DNA of 64,000 nucleotides from contig CAMTUH010000004.1 in NCBI GenBank assembly GCA_947084935.1, forward strand, positions 1-64,000, given 5' to 3'. A model generated the notes under the pieces. It was not told where the DNA came from. It saw nothing but the letters and a program-made list of their open reading frames with translations, and did no database searches. The position numbers and the translations under genes are program-made. Positions within the stretch are counted from its first letter, which is position 1. Each line of letters starts with the position of its first letter. Of this stretch, positions 45,115 through 54,642 are shown piece by piece. This stretch comes from CAMTUH01 sp947084935 (GTDB lineage: Bacteria > Pseudomonadota > Gammaproteobacteria > Coxiellales > Coxiellaceae).

Positions 45115-45711
45115 ATGGAACGTGTTGAAGAAATACTCAAATTTTGGTTTGGGCGCGTGGAAGAAACCATCGTTCCTTCTGAAAATCGAGCGCGCATCTG
45201 GTTTGGGGAAAGCTCCGAGGTGGACACCGAAATCAAAGCGAAATTCAGTGATGATCTGGAACGCGCCTCGCGCGGAGAATTTAAAGAGTGGGAAAATAGT
45301 CCACGGGGACAATTAGCGCTGATTATTACTCTGGATCAATTTTCGCGTCATGTTTATCGAGATCGCCCCGAAGCCTTTTTACAAGACGATTATGCGTTGG
45401 GCATCTGCATTCAAGGGGTTGATACCCAGGCGGATCATCAGCTCAGTCTCATTGAGAGAGTATTTTATTATTTCCCTTTTCTGCATTCCGAGCATTTAAC
45501 GCACCAAGAAAGGTCGATCCGCTCTTATCAAATGCTGGTGGAGTTAGCCTTTCCCGAAACGCAAGTCATTTACGAGAGTTTCTTCAAATTTGCCAATCAC
45601 CACTACAACATCGTGCGGCGATTCGGGCGATTTCCTCAGCGGAATACCGTTCTAGGACGAGAATCCACGTCTGAAGAAATTAACTATTTGAAAGATATAA
45701 AACATTTTTGA
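45115..45711 (+). CDS. DUF924 family protein
   Basis: Helical TPR-like protein of the DUF924 (YPO3784-type) family with unknown function. The core DQFSRHVYRDRPEAFLQDD, HSEHLTHQERSI and GRFPQRNTVLGRESTSEE segments are intact. Length 198 residues from the ATG at 45115; a TTG at 45097 would add six residues. The end is four bases before or within the start region of the DUF1820 gene, so they are co-transcribed. Confidence 0.88.
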   Translation: MERVEEILKFWFGRVEETIVPSENRARIWFGESSEVDTEIKAKFSDDLERASRGEFKEWENSPRGQLALIITLDQFSRHVYRDRPEAFLQDDYALGICIQGVDTQADHQLSLIERVFYYFPFLHSEHLTHQERSIRSYQMLVELAFPETQVIYESFFKFANHHYNIVRRFGRFPQRNTVLGRESTSEEINYLKDIKHF

Positions 45712-45719
45712 GGCGGGTA

Positions 45720-46064
45720 ATGTCAGAGTCAGAAAAGCAGCGTGTTTATCGAATTATTTTTACCCAAGAAGAAAAAATTTTCGAAATTTATGCGCACTAC
45801 ATTTCCGAAGAAAACTTAATGGGTTTTATTGAAGTGGAAGAACTCGTTTTCGGGGAATCGAGTGCAGTGATAGTTGATCCTTCCGAAGAGCGATTAAAAA
45901 CCGAATTTCAAGGTGTAAAACGCAGTTATATTCCCATGCATACGATATTGCGGATCGATGAAATGGAAAAAGAAGGATCGGCAAAGATTAAAGAGTCAAT
46001 GCGAAGAGATAACGTCCACCATTTCCCGGGTAATTACAAAACACCTCTAAAAGATAAGGAATGA
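45720..46064 (+). CDS. DUF1820 family protein
   Basis: Small cytoplasmic protein of 114 residues matching the DUF1820 pattern (YRIIFTQEEKIFEIYAHY, then GFIEVEELVFGE and YIPMHTILRIDE). Function unknown; widespread in gammaproteobacteria. The ATG at 45720 is used; a TTG at 45708 overlapping the upstream gene is possible. Seven bases separate it from nagZ. Confidence 0.85.
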   Translation: MSESEKQRVYRIIFTQEEKIFEIYAHYISEENLMGFIEVEELVFGESSAVIVDPSEERLKTEFQGVKRSYIPMHTILRIDEMEKEGSAKIKESMRRDNVHHFPGNYKTPLKDKE

Positions 46065-46071
46065 AAAAACT

Positions 46072-47019
46072 TTGAGTGTTGTGATTATTGACCTTGAGGG
46101 CGTTTCTCTCACACCCGAAGAGCGAGAAATCCTGGAACACCCCAGCGTGGCGGGTGTCATTTTGTTCACGCGCAATTATGAAGAACCCGATCAGCTGCGT
46201 GCGCTCACCCAGCAAATCAAAAAGCGTCGACCCTCATTATTTATTGCCGTAGACCACGAAGGAGGGCGCGTTCAACGTTTCCAAGAAGGTTTTACCCGAA
46301 TTCCCAGCATGGGTCATTTTGGAGAAATCTATCTCCAGGATACACAACGAGCGAAGTTAGAATTACAGCAGATCGTCAGGAAAGCGGCGGCAGAACTCAA
46401 AGCGGTCGGAATCGATCTCAACTTGATTCCCGTACTGGATATTAACCACGGAGTGAGCGAGGTCATTGGAACTCGAAGCTTTAACGAGGATCCGCATACC
46501 GTCACGGAATTGGCCCGAGTCGTTATTGAGGCCTTACACGCTGAACAGATGCCGGCGATGGGAAAACATTTTCCCGGTCACGGGGGCGTGTCAGCAGATT
46601 CGCACCATGAATTACCCGTTGATCCACGCGATCCGGAAACGATCCAGAGGTGGGATCTGCTTCCTTTCAAGCAATTGTGCCACACTTTGGATGCGATTAT
46701 GCCCGCACACGTCGTCTATTCGGCTTTTGACTCCAAGCCCGCTGGCTTCTCGCGCTTTTGGCTCCAGGACGTGTTGCGCGAGCAACTCGGATTCAAAGGA
46801 GTAGTGATCAGCGACGACCTCACCATGGTGGGGGCCGGTGTTATGGGCGATTACATCGATCGCGCCGTTCATGCTTTAGAAGCGGGGTGTGACCTGATTG
46901 CGGTCTGCAACAATCGGCGTGGGGCCATTACAGTGATTGAAGGGCTGGCCAGCTATAAAAATTCTCTTTCAAAAGAAAGGATTACTGAATTTTTATCGAA
47001 GATGCAGCGCATCCGCTAG
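46072..47019 (+). CDS. nagZ: beta-N-acetylhexosaminidase NagZ
   Basis: Cytoplasmic glycoside hydrolase family 3 enzyme that removes GlcNAc from anhydromuropeptides in cell-wall recycling. FIAVDHEGGRVQRF, GKHFPGHGGV with its following DSHHELP loop, and VISDDLTM are intact. Length 315 residues. It starts with TTG preceded by AAGGA about ten bases upstream. It fits the nearby peptidoglycan genes. Confidence 0.95.
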   Translation: MSVVIIDLEGVSLTPEEREILEHPSVAGVILFTRNYEEPDQLRALTQQIKKRRPSLFIAVDHEGGRVQRFQEGFTRIPSMGHFGEIYLQDTQRAKLELQQIVRKAAAELKAVGIDLNLIPVLDINHGVSEVIGTRSFNEDPHTVTELARVVIEALHAEQMPAMGKHFPGHGGVSADSHHELPVDPRDPETIQRWDLLPFKQLCHTLDAIMPAHVVYSAFDSKPAGFSRFWLQDVLREQLGFKGVVISDDLTMVGAGVMGDYIDRAVHALEAGCDLIAVCNNRRGAITVIEGLASYKNSLSKERITEFLSKMQRIR

Positions 47020-47070
47020 TACATTCGATAATTCGGCTAATTTGTTGTACTATATTGGGTTTCTATCTTA

Positions 47071-48213
47071 ATGTATGGGGATCGCGTGGGCAACATCGGC
47101 CATCTCGTCAATACACACGATTGGATTGTTAAGATCGCTCTGATCGTTTTACTCGGGGTCTGTGCCAGTGTTTTAGAATGGCTCATCTGCCGACGTTTAC
47201 TGCCGCGCTTCATCCGAACAAAACACGTGTGGCGCCGAGCTTTTCTAGAAGCCTTACATCGCCCGTTTCAAATTTTCGTCTTGGTAATCGTTGCCAGTTT
47301 CATCCTCTCTATTTGTGCGCACAAGATCGCTTTCAATGGCGGCTTTATTGAGTCGCTGGCGATGTCACGACGCCTGCTCATTCTGTGTTTTGTATTTTGG
47401 TTTGGAATTCGATTTATTCGGCACGCTGAAAACGGCATAACGCATCGAGCTAAAGAAGGGCTGAGTAAAATTAATGATGAAACGAGCGTGCACGCGGTCT
47501 CACAAGTGTCGCGCATTATTTTGATTGCGATCGTTGTATTGATGATGCTGCAGACCGTTGGCGTAAAAATGTCCGCTTTGTTGGCTTTTGGTGGCGTGGG
47601 TGGTGCTATTATCGGTTTTGCAGCAAAAGACAGCTTGGCGAATTTTATCGGTGGTATGATGATTTATTGGGATCGCCCCTTTTCCGTGGGTGATTGGGTA
47701 CGTTCCCCCGACCGTGAAATCGAAGGCACGGTTGAAAATATTGGCTGGCGCTTGACGTGTATTCGTACTTTTGATCATCGACCGCTTTATGTTCCCAATG
47801 GAATTTTGTCGAATATTTCTGTGGAAAATCCATCGCGAATGTGGAACCGGCGAATAAAATTAACCGTCGGCGTGCGTTACAACGATGCCACTAAGATTAC
47901 CGAATTGGCCAAAGCGATTGAAAAGATGTTGCGCGCACATCCAGAAATTGATACGCGCCGAACGACGTTCGTCAACCTCACGGATTTTGGCTCTTTTTCG
48001 TTAAACATTCTGGTTTATGCCTTTACGAAAACCACGGAATGGCTAAAATTCCAAGCCATCCAGCAAGACGTGCTGTTAAAAATATTAGACATCGTAGCTC
48101 AGCATGGGGCAGAATGTGCGTTTCCAACACAAACAATTAACATCCCAGAAGGGGCGCTACTATCCGCCGTGACACAACAAGGAGAGAATCATGAGCAGTA
48201 TCGCTCACAGTGA
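47071..48213 (+). CDS. mechanosensitive ion channel, MscS family
   Basis: Membrane channel that opens under turgor. Four to five N-terminal helices precede the pore-lining TM and beta domain ([37 protein letters not shown]). Length 380 residues, larger than E. coli MscS (286) because of extra N-terminal helices. The end overlaps the hpt start by 23 bases, suggesting translational coupling. Confidence 0.92.
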   Translation: MYGDRVGNIGHLVNTHDWIVKIALIVLLGVCASVLEWLICRRLLPRFIRTKHVWRRAFLEALHRPFQIFVLVIVASFILSICAHKIAFNGGFIESLAMSRRLLILCFVFWFGIRFIRHAENGITHRAKEGLSKINDETSVHAVSQVSRIILIAIVVLMMLQTVGVKMSALLAFGGVGGAIIGFAAKDSLANFIGGMMIYWDRPFSVGDWVRSPDREIEGTVENIGWRLTCIRTFDHRPLYVPNGILSNISVENPSRMWNRRIKLTVGVRYNDATKITELAKAIEKMLRAHPEIDTRRTTFVNLTDFGSFSLNILVYAFTKTTEWLKFQAIQQDVLLKILDIVAQHGAECAFPTQTINIPEGALLSAVTQQGENHEQYRSQ

Positions 48214-48814
48214 AGATGTCGCTATAATAGAGGCCGTAAAGGATGATGACGTCATGATCTTACCCGAACATATTCGCGACGTATTTGCCAAAGCCACGTG
48301 TCTGTATTCCAAGTCTGAAGTGGAAGCGGCGCTTGATCGCATGGCCGGTGAGATCAGTCACGTCCTGGCACAAGCCAATCCCATCTTTCTGTGCGTGGTG
48401 GTGGGGGGCATCATTCCTCTGGGTAATTTATTGCCCCGCTTGGATTTTCCTTTGGAAGTGGATTACGTCCACGCAACGCGTTACCGCGGCGACACGAAAG
48501 GAAAAAATCTGCTGTGGAAAGTAAAGCCGACCTGCAAAATGAAAGGGCGAACGATTGTCGTGGTAGACGACATATTGGATGCCGGTATTACTTTAGGTGC
48601 TGTAATTCAGTATTGTAAAGATCAAGGGGCTTCAACCGTTTATTCGGCCGTGTTGGTAGACAAGTGCCACGCCCGATTACCCGACGGTCATCAGCGTGCG
48701 GATTTCAGCGGCTTGGAAGTCGAAAACCATTACGTGTTCGGTTACGGAATGGATTACAAAGGGTACTTACGCAACGCACCGGGCATCTATATGGTCGCAC
48801 CAGAACACGAGTAG
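48191..48814 (+). CDS. hpt: hypoxanthine-guanine phosphoribosyltransferase
   Basis: Purine salvage enzyme. The PRPP-binding motif [13 protein letters not shown] is present, preceded by a [11 protein letters not shown] segment. Length 207 residues with an extra N-terminal stretch of about 20 residues relative to many HPRTs. The AAGGAGAG site and ATG lie within mscS. A palindromic repeat follows 13 bases after the stop. Confidence 0.88.
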   Translation: MSSIAHSEDVAIIEAVKDDDVMILPEHIRDVFAKATCLYSKSEVEAALDRMAGEISHVLAQANPIFLCVVVGGIIPLGNLLPRLDFPLEVDYVHATRYRGDTKGKNLLWKVKPTCKMKGRTIVVVDDILDAGITLGAVIQYCKDQGASTVYSAVLVDKCHARLPDGHQRADFSGLEVENHYVFGYGMDYKGYLRNAPGIYMVAPEHE

Positions 48815-48827
48815 CAGAGAGAAATTT

Positions 48828-48905
48828 GTAGCCTGGGTGAAGCCTCGCCTCGAGCGTAACCCGGGAATTAAATTCCTTGATTACGCGGAGCTCCATCAAG
48901 GCTAC
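48828..48905. repeat. palindromic repeat, GTAGCCT family
   Basis: Begins GTAGCCTGGGTGAAGCC and ends GCTCCATCAAGGCTAC. The interior GTAACCCGGGAATTAAATTCC matches the interiors of the copies at 35228, 52763 and 59508. It lies between hpt and the end of a convergent gene. Confidence 0.85.
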
Positions 48906-48915
48906 GATGGGTGCT

Positions 48916-49383
48916 CTATATCCTACAACCAGACCCAACCGCTTTGTGCTCAACTTTAATTAAATCAACGAAATAGGTTAGGGAAGACCCTTTTCGCAAC
49001 TGCTCAAGACCACTCTTTGAAAAGGCTCGTTTAAACAACTCCAAGGGCCCAAAGGAGCCATATCCACTATAGTGTTCGCAAAGGCTGTCTGGAGTTACAA
49101 GGCCTTCACTCAGTGCTGCGACTCCGTTGGGCGACAAAATGAGTTCCTTAAAATCATCACTTAGCACTGGCAGAGGAGGGAAGACCCCGTCGTACCATGT
49201 CCTTGTCCTTGCGAAGAGACGATCGAGTTCCTCTCCGAGTGAGGGTGAGAATGTACCATCCAATACATAAGATTTTATTACAGAATTTTTAATTTTTTCT
49301 GCATGATTAATAAGATCTTGATCTACCGGCAACTCCAGTGAATTATCTTCTTCTTTTTTGGTTTGAAAAAAATTGCGTGACAT
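48916..49383 (-). CDS. hypothetical cytoplasmic protein downstream of the csiV-like gene
   Basis: I recognise no family. A 155-residue, charged, mainly helical protein without signal peptide or membrane helix. It has a strong GAGGAG site before the ATG at 49383. It follows the csiV-like gene by 22 bases and should be co-transcribed. The acidic, Ser-poor sequence ends in KAVGSGCRI. An effector role cannot be judged from sequence. Confidence 0.6.
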   Translation of the reverse strand: MSRNFFQTKKEEDNSLELPVDQDLINHAEKIKNSVIKSYVLDGTFSPSLGEELDRLFARTRTWYDGVFPPLPVLSDDFKELILSPNGVAALSEGLVTPDSLCEHYSGYGSFGPLELFKRAFSKSGLEQLRKGSSLTYFVDLIKVEHKAVGSGCRI

Positions 49384-49405
49384 ATTGTGATCTCCTCTAA
49401 AAATT

Positions 49406-50026
49406 TTAATTATTTTTAATCGGAACAATTTTGATTAACACACCATACAATGGAAAGTCAACATAATTTAATTCATTGCTTCGCATTCGACGTTTTTCCG
49501 ATAAATGAAAATAAACCGTGTCTCCGGCGTTATTAAAATAATCGTTGCGCGCTAAACGCGATAATTGACTCGTCGGTGCGGCAAATAAAAGATTAAATGA
49601 AACATTTAAATAATGTGCGACGCTAACGCGTACGGTTCCATTGACTTGTCCAACCGGACCACCCACAACACGAACAGCAGTCGCCCGTCGCGGGGCATAA
49701 ACGGGCTGCCTCCAAGCGATGTGCATGAGGGTGTGGTAGCTTGGGTTCTTGTCCAAGCGTGATTGCGCTTCATTGAGAATGAATTGGGAAGGGGGCAGCA
49801 GCGAGAAATTGCCGTCCACACTGATCGTTTTCAAGAGGATGCTATTAGAAAAACTGAAGGCACTCGGGTTCACAATGGGCCACTGTTCTTGCGACACCCC
49901 TTCGGAAGTAAAATGAGAAAAGATAATTAATTCAATTTGATAGACGGCCGCTTGGCTAAGTAGGGGAACGGCGAATACCGCCACAGCAAGCAAGGCTAAC
50001 ACCCGTGTTCGGACTGATCTTCTCAT
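49406..50026 (-). CDS. CsiV-like periplasmic protein
   Basis: Exported protein of 206 residues with a signal peptide (about 1-26, ending SQA-AVY) followed by YQIELIIFSH. The C-terminal SEKRRMRSNELNYVDFPLYGVLIKI pattern, read in short pieces, is typical of CsiV, a periplasmic factor that supports peptidoglycan-related enzymes. Its promoter region is occupied by two palindromic elements shared with the divergent ABC exporter. Confidence 0.75.
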   Translation of the reverse strand: MRRSVRTRVLALLAVAVFAVPLLSQAAVYQIELIIFSHFTSEGVSQEQWPIVNPSAFSFSNSILLKTISVDGNFSLLPPSQFILNEAQSRLDKNPSYHTLMHIAWRQPVYAPRRATAVRVVGGPVGQVNGTVRVSVAHYLNVSFNLLFAAPTSQLSRLARNDYFNNAGDTVYFHLSEKRRMRSNELNYVDFPLYGVLIKIVPIKNN

Positions 50027-50081
50027 ACGGCGTAGTTTACTCTTAAAGCCTGTGCCGTTTCCAGCTACGGCGATTAAAAAG

Positions 50082-50213
50082 CTAGTGTTCCCTCAAACAA
50101 ATAAGTCTCTGTGCATTCGTTCGGGGACGTACGTCCTGTACTCGGCGCTTCTTACCTTCCTTGGTCGCGACGCCCCTCACGAATGCACAGAGACTTATTT
50201 GACGGAATACTAG
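50082..50213. repeat. 132-bp MITE-like element with about 35-bp inverted ends
   Basis: CTAGTGTTCC at 50082 and its counterpart ending ACTAG at 50213 start complementary arms of about 35 bases, with two substitutions and a three-base indel. The central 60 bases are non-palindromic. The stretch 50027-50420 (394 bases) between the divergent genes holds only this element, the next one, and short promoter space. Confidence 0.85.
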
Positions 50214-50239
50214 TTTTTCAGATGAGGGGGTGTTTCGTG

Positions 50240-50326
50240 CTGAGTGCGGGGTGTTATGTAGCGCAAATAAAGCGCAGGAGGGCGGAGCCCGACGAGCCAT
50301 TGCGCGAAATAACACCCCAAACTCAG
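50240..50326. repeat. 87-bp palindromic element (second copy of the 111-150 repeat)
   Basis: CTGAGTGCGGGGTGTTAT at the left pairs with ATAACACCCCAAACTCAG at the right; the arms reach about 28 bases. The right arm, 50287-50326, is nearly the same as 111-150 upstream of typA. Confidence 0.8.
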
Positions 50327-50420
50327 CAGCGCTTTGATGGAGAGCCATAAGCAGCTAGTCTTTCAACACCAAACGCGTTTAAAATAGTGTCTTAAGACGA
50401 CAGTTCATGGGACCGAGGGA

Positions 50421-51278
50421 ATGAGCGCAATCATAAAGATCGATCAGTTAAATAAATACTATGGGAATCTCCAGGCGTTAAAGAACATTAACTTAGAAAT
50501 TGAGCCCGGTCAGATCGTCGGACTGATTGGGCTGAATGGTGCTGGGAAAACTACCCTGATTAAAACTATTTTGGGGCTCACCCGCTACCAGGGTGACGTT
50601 CGAATATTTGGCATACGCCCTCAATGGCACCGCAAGCACCTCATGACGCACCTGTGTTTTATTTCGGACGTTGCGATTTTACCCCGCTGGCTAAAAGTGA
50701 AAAATGCCATCGATTTCGTCGAAGGAGTTCATCCTCGATTTGATCGCAAAAAAGCGCTTCATTATTTAAACCAGACAAAAATTAATTTGAAAAACAAAAT
50801 AAAAACCTTATCGAAAGGAATGATCGTACAACTTCATCTGGCGCTCGTCATGGCAATAGACGCCGATATTTTAATCCTAGACGAACCCACCCTTGGCTTA
50901 GATATTTTGTACCGAAAAGAATTTTACCGAACGATTTTAAATGAATATTTCACGGAGAAAAGAACCATTCTTATTGCCACGCATCAAGTGGAAGAAGTCG
51001 AACGCTTGTTGACGCATTTAGTGATTCTTAAAGAAGGACGAATGCTGCTGAATTGTCCCATGAGTGAGTATTCCGATCGCTTTGTTGAGGTGACCACCTC
51101 ACCTGAAAACATTGAAAAACTCTCGGAATTAAAACCGATCCGAGAACACAAACAATTTGGGCGAATCAAGTTTATCTTTGAAGGAGTCAATAAAAGTCAG
51201 TTGGCGGAGTGGGGCGAATTAGCCACGCCCAGCATCAGTGATGTTTTCGTATCAAAAGTGGGAGCCGCAAAAGCATGA
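50421..51278 (+). CDS. ABC transporter ATP-binding protein (exporter type)
   Basis: ATPase of an ABC-2-like exporter. Walker A GLNGAGKTTL, a degenerate signature (LSKGMIVQLHLAL) and Walker B ILDEPTLGLD are present in 285 residues. Preceded by a GAGGGA site. Overlaps the permease gene by four bases. The lineage resembles bacitracin-type, gliding-type or GntR-linked ABC-2 exporters; the substrate is unknown. Confidence 0.88.
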   Translation: MSAIIKIDQLNKYYGNLQALKNINLEIEPGQIVGLIGLNGAGKTTLIKTILGLTRYQGDVRIFGIRPQWHRKHLMTHLCFISDVAILPRWLKVKNAIDFVEGVHPRFDRKKALHYLNQTKINLKNKIKTLSKGMIVQLHLALVMAIDADILILDEPTLGLDILYRKEFYRTILNEYFTEKRTILIATHQVEEVERLLTHLVILKEGRMLLNCPMSEYSDRFVEVTTSPENIEKLSELKPIREHKQFGRIKFIFEGVNKSQLAEWGELATPSISDVFVSKVGAAKA

Positions 51279-52195
51279 GGGGATTATTCACATTACTTCG
51301 GCGCGAATGGTGGGAATACCGCGGAAACTTTTTTTATATTCCGCTGACCATTGGATTAATTTTTATTTTTTTGGCTATTGTGGGTTTATGGATAGTGATG
51401 ATCGTACACCCGGATATTCAGCAATTTAAATGGCAGACGTACTTAAGTTACGGATCGATCGCTTCCTATATTTTTGACGTGGGCTTTGTCTTTGCGGTGG
51501 TGTTGTGGCTTACTGTTTTTAATTATTTTTGGAATTGTTTGTTCACCGATCGGAAAAACCGAAGCGTGCTCTTCTGGCAGTCGATGCCGAGTTCTTCCCT
51601 TCAAACAATTTTCTCGAAGTTAATCCTAGGGCTGTTCGTGGCTCCACTGGTGTCTTGGATTTGTATTGTGCTGGTGGAAGCCGTTTTGCTTGTCGTCAGT
51701 TCCGTTGCGATGGATTTGTGGCATCTTCCCGCCGCACAAATCTTACTGCACCCAGGATTGATTGGCTTAAGCTGGTTTGGCTTGTTAACCACGCTGTGGC
51801 TTCAGGGTCTTTGGTTGTTTCCCATCCTTGGCTGGATGATGTTTTGTTCGGCGTACGCCAAACGCTCTCCTTTCTTGTTGGCCGTCATTCCACCGGTTGT
51901 TGTCATTATTATCGAAGAAGTGATTCACGATCATCACTACCTGCTTAATTTCATTATTCACAGTTTTCGTAACGCCGCTCAAACCTGGCGTTATTTTCTC
52001 AGTGTAGCCGTGCAATCCGCCGGCACAACACCGATACCGACGGCGACGCAGGGAAAGCTGTGGGTCATGGGATCACCCATCGTGCATTCACCCCAGCAAT
52101 ACAGCATTCAGATGTTGGTGGGCTTAGTGATCGGTTTGATTCTCATCGCTGTGGCGAGCTTGTTACGCAACTATTGCTACGGATTCGAGCGTTAG
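51275..52195 (+). CDS. ABC-2 type transporter permease
   Basis: Polytopic inner-membrane protein of 306 residues with about six helices. Its ATG overlaps the stop of the ATPase gene (ATGA). Sequence conservation is low, as is normal for this group. The pair should form a homodimeric exporter; nothing in the neighbourhood suggests a substrate. Confidence 0.82.
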   Translation: MRGLFTLLRREWWEYRGNFFYIPLTIGLIFIFLAIVGLWIVMIVHPDIQQFKWQTYLSYGSIASYIFDVGFVFAVVLWLTVFNYFWNCLFTDRKNRSVLFWQSMPSSSLQTIFSKLILGLFVAPLVSWICIVLVEAVLLVVSSVAMDLWHLPAAQILLHPGLIGLSWFGLLTTLWLQGLWLFPILGWMMFCSAYAKRSPFLLAVIPPVVVIIIEEVIHDHHYLLNFIIHSFRNAAQTWRYFLSVAVQSAGTTPIPTATQGKLWVMGSPIVHSPQQYSIQMLVGLVIGLILIAVASLLRNYCYGFER

Positions 52196-52290
52196 AAATA
52201 CTCTAAAGAATTTTAAAAAATGCTTCGAAACAGGAGCTTAGTGGTTTATACTGGACGCTGACCATTGTTTTATTTTAAGGAGAAAATAAT

Positions 52291-52728
52291 ATGGCAAAGG
52301 GTTGTCCCGTGACTAAAAACTTCGTGGCTTTGGTTGGCCGAGTTTTCATCGCGCTGATCTTCCTCCTGGCGGGTATTCAAAAAATTGTGCAATACCAAGC
52401 GATGTCGGGAATGCTTGCGAATATGGGTTTGCCGAATGCAAATTGGTTGCTTATCCTGGCGATCGTATTTGAGTTAGGCGGTGGTATTTTGGTGTTCTTT
52501 GGCTGGTTTGCTCGCTTCGGTGCGGTTTTGTTGTTTGTTTTCGTGATCGCTGCGACCTTCTTATTCCATTCTTTTTGGAATTTTCAAGGTGCGGAAGCCG
52601 TTAACCAAACGCATCATTTCTTTAAGAACCTCACCATCTTGGGCGGTCTCTTGTACGTGATGGCCTATGGGGCAGGGTGCTTTAGCTTTGATGGCTTGCG
52701 GCATCGTGCAAAAGGATCTGTGGAATAG
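52291..52728 (+). CDS. DoxX family membrane protein
   Basis: A 145-residue integral membrane protein with four helices. The DoxX pattern (VGRVFIALIFLLAGIQKI, then GGGILVFFGWFARFGA) is clear. Family members are linked to redox or thiosulfate functions, but the role here is unknown. A consensus AAGGAG site precedes the ATG. A TATACT box lies about 45 bases upstream of the start. Confidence 0.9.
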   Translation: MAKGCPVTKNFVALVGRVFIALIFLLAGIQKIVQYQAMSGMLANMGLPNANWLLILAIVFELGGGILVFFGWFARFGAVLLFVFVIAATFLFHSFWNFQGAEAVNQTHHFFKNLTILGGLLYVMAYGAGCFSFDGLRHRAKGSVE

Positions 52729-52762
52729 CTGAACCGCAGTTCGTGGGTACCGAAGCGAGAGC

Positions 52763-52892
52763 GTAATCAAGGAATCCCTGGGTTACGCTTCCGCTACACC
52801 CAGGCTACGAATTAAAACGTAGCCTTGATGAAGCCATGCGAAATCAAGGAATCCCCGGGTTACGCCCCGAAGCGTGGCTACACCCAGGCTAC
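52763..52892. repeat. palindromic repeat pair, GTAGCCT family
   Basis: Two related palindromes lie side by side. The first (about 52763-52818) ends CACCCAGGCTACG, and the second (about 52828-52892) begins GTAGCCTTGATGAAGCC and ends CACCCAGGCTAC. Both carry the ATCAAGGAATCCC and GGGTTACGC blocks seen in the other copies. They fill the spacer between doxX and ggt. Confidence 0.85.
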
Positions 52893-52917
52893 GGTTAGGG
52901 TAGGGTAAGGTAAGGCA

Positions 52918-54642
52918 TTGAAATCGCCATCACGCGTTGAAAAAAAACTCCTTTATTTTTTTCTGCTCTTTTTTATTCCGCTGTTTTCCAGCGCCGCTTT
53001 TTTACCGCCAGCGAGCAGCACGCAAGCCATGGTATCCACCGAACAACACCTCGCAACCGAAGTCGGATTAAAGATTTTTCAGGAAGGCGGAAATGCTATT
53101 GATGCGGCGGTTGCCGTGGGTTACGCGCTTGCAGTGGTGCATCCGTGCTGCGGTAATTTGGGTGGCGGTGGATTTATGCTGATTCACCTGGTCAATGGTA
53201 AGAATGTGGCTATTAATTTCCGCGAAAAAGCACCGGCCGCCATTACGGGTGATGTGTTTTTCGATTCGAACGGCCGCCTGAAACCAGACGCTTTATCGGG
53301 TTATCTGCCCGTGGGTATTCCGGGTACCGTCATGGGTTTAAATACCGCGTTACAAAAATACGGAACTCTATCGTTGCGGCAAGTTATGAAACCCGCTATC
53401 CAATTGGCGAGCCAGGGTTTTATACTCACCAAACCCGACACCGACATTTTGCAGTTGCATACCCGAGAATTTTCTGAAGACCCTGCAGTGGCTTCTATTT
53501 TTTTACATCATGGAAAACCTTATCAACCAGGAGAACGATTAATCCAATTACATTTAGCAAAAACCTTGCAATTAATCAGTGAAAAGGGAACGTCTGCTTT
53601 TTACGAGGGACCCATTGCGCAGGAAATTGTGGCCGCCAGTCAACAACACGGTGGCGTTCTGTCTTTAGCAGATTTTCGTCACTATTCGATAAAAATAACG
53701 GATCCCCTTGAGTGTTCTTACCGCGGTTATCGAATTATTACCGTAGCTCCACCGAGTTCGGGAGTCATCGTTTGTGAAATATTAAATATAGTGGCCGGTT
53801 ATCCACTAAATCAGCTGGGTTTTCATTCGGCTGAAACCGTGCACGACAACGTGGAAGCCATGCGGTATGCCTTTGCAGACCGCAATCGTTATTTGGGCGA
53901 TCCCGATTTTGTGCAAAATCCCGTAGCAAAATTACTCTCGCCAACGTATGCCAAAGAAATCCGCAGTCAAATAAAGCCAAATCAAGCAGGAGATTCAAAA
54001 AATATTGGGTTTTTTACCGATCAAAATCGCGAAAAAGCAAACACCACGCACTACGCTGTGATTGACGGCCAAGGTAACGCGGTATCGGTGACTTATACCT
54101 TGAATGGATTTTTTGGTTCGAAAGTTATCCCGGGGAATACGGGTTTCTTTTTAAATAATGAATTAGATGATTTTTCCTTGCGGGTGGGTGTTCCCAATAA
54201 ATTTCAATTGGTGCAGGGCAAAGCCAATTTAATTCAGGGAAATAAGCGTCCCTTGAGTTCGATGAGCCCAACTTTGGTGATGAAAGATAATCGTGTTTTT
54301 ATGCTGTTGGGCGCGGCCGGTGGATCGACCATCATCACCACGGTGGTTGAAACGATTGAGAACGTGATCGACTTCGGCATGGATATCAACGCAGCAGTAA
54401 ATCAGCCACGCTATCATATGCAATGGTTACCGGATCAAATTTATCGGGAACCGTTTGCATTCTCAGCTGACACGCTGAAGCAATTACAAGCGATGGGATA
54501 TAAGACGGTTATTGGCGGTCCGTACGGGACTCAGTTGTGGGGACAAGCGGCTGCGATTTCCGTCAGCACAAAAAATAAAATATATTACGGCGCGGCGGAT
54601 AATCGCTCTCCGGCTGCACTTGCGGCGGGTCTTCACAAATGA
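52918..54642 (+). CDS. ggt: gamma-glutamyltranspeptidase
   Basis: Periplasmic N-terminal-nucleophile hydrolase that cleaves glutathione and other gamma-glutamyl compounds and self-processes into two chains. A signal peptide (about 1-25) is followed by GGNAIDAAVAVGYAL and GNLGGGGFMLIH. The catalytic Thr begins NTTHYAVID, and SSMSPTLV follows. Length 574 residues. It starts with TTG shortly after a palindromic repeat, so the promoter must lie in or beyond the repeat. The end overlaps thpR by four bases. Confidence 0.95.
   Translation: MKSPSRVEKKLLYFFLLFFIPLFSSAAFLPPASSTQAMVSTEQHLATEVGLKIFQEGGNAIDAAVAVGYALAVVHPCCGNLGGGGFMLIHLVNGKNVAINFREKAPAAITGDVFFDSNGRLKPDALSGYLPVGIPGTVMGLNTALQKYGTLSLRQVMKPAIQLASQGFILTKPDTDILQLHTREFSEDPAVASIFLHHGKPYQPGERLIQLHLAKTLQLISEKGTSAFYEGPIAQEIVAASQQHGGVLSLADFRHYSIKITDPLECSYRGYRIITVAPPSSGVIVCEILNIVAGYPLNQLGFHSAETVHDNVEAMRYAFADRNRYLGDPDFVQNPVAKLLSPTYAKEIRSQIKPNQAGDSKNIGFFTDQNREKANTTHYAVIDGQGNAVSVTYTLNGFFGSKVIPGNTGFFLNNELDDFSLRVGVPNKFQLVQGKANLIQGNKRPLSSMSPTLVMKDNRVFMLLGAAGGSTIITTVVETIENVIDFGMDINAAVNQPRYHMQWLPDQIYREPFAFSADTLKQLQAMGYKTVIGGPYGTQLWGQAAAISVSTKNKIYYGAADNRSPAALAAGLHK

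Noticed and set aside
48780..48910. Riboswitch or purine-responsive element near hpt or purA
   Set aside because: Only a dispersed palindromic repeat follows hpt, and the purA leader is too short; no aptamer-like conserved core was seen.
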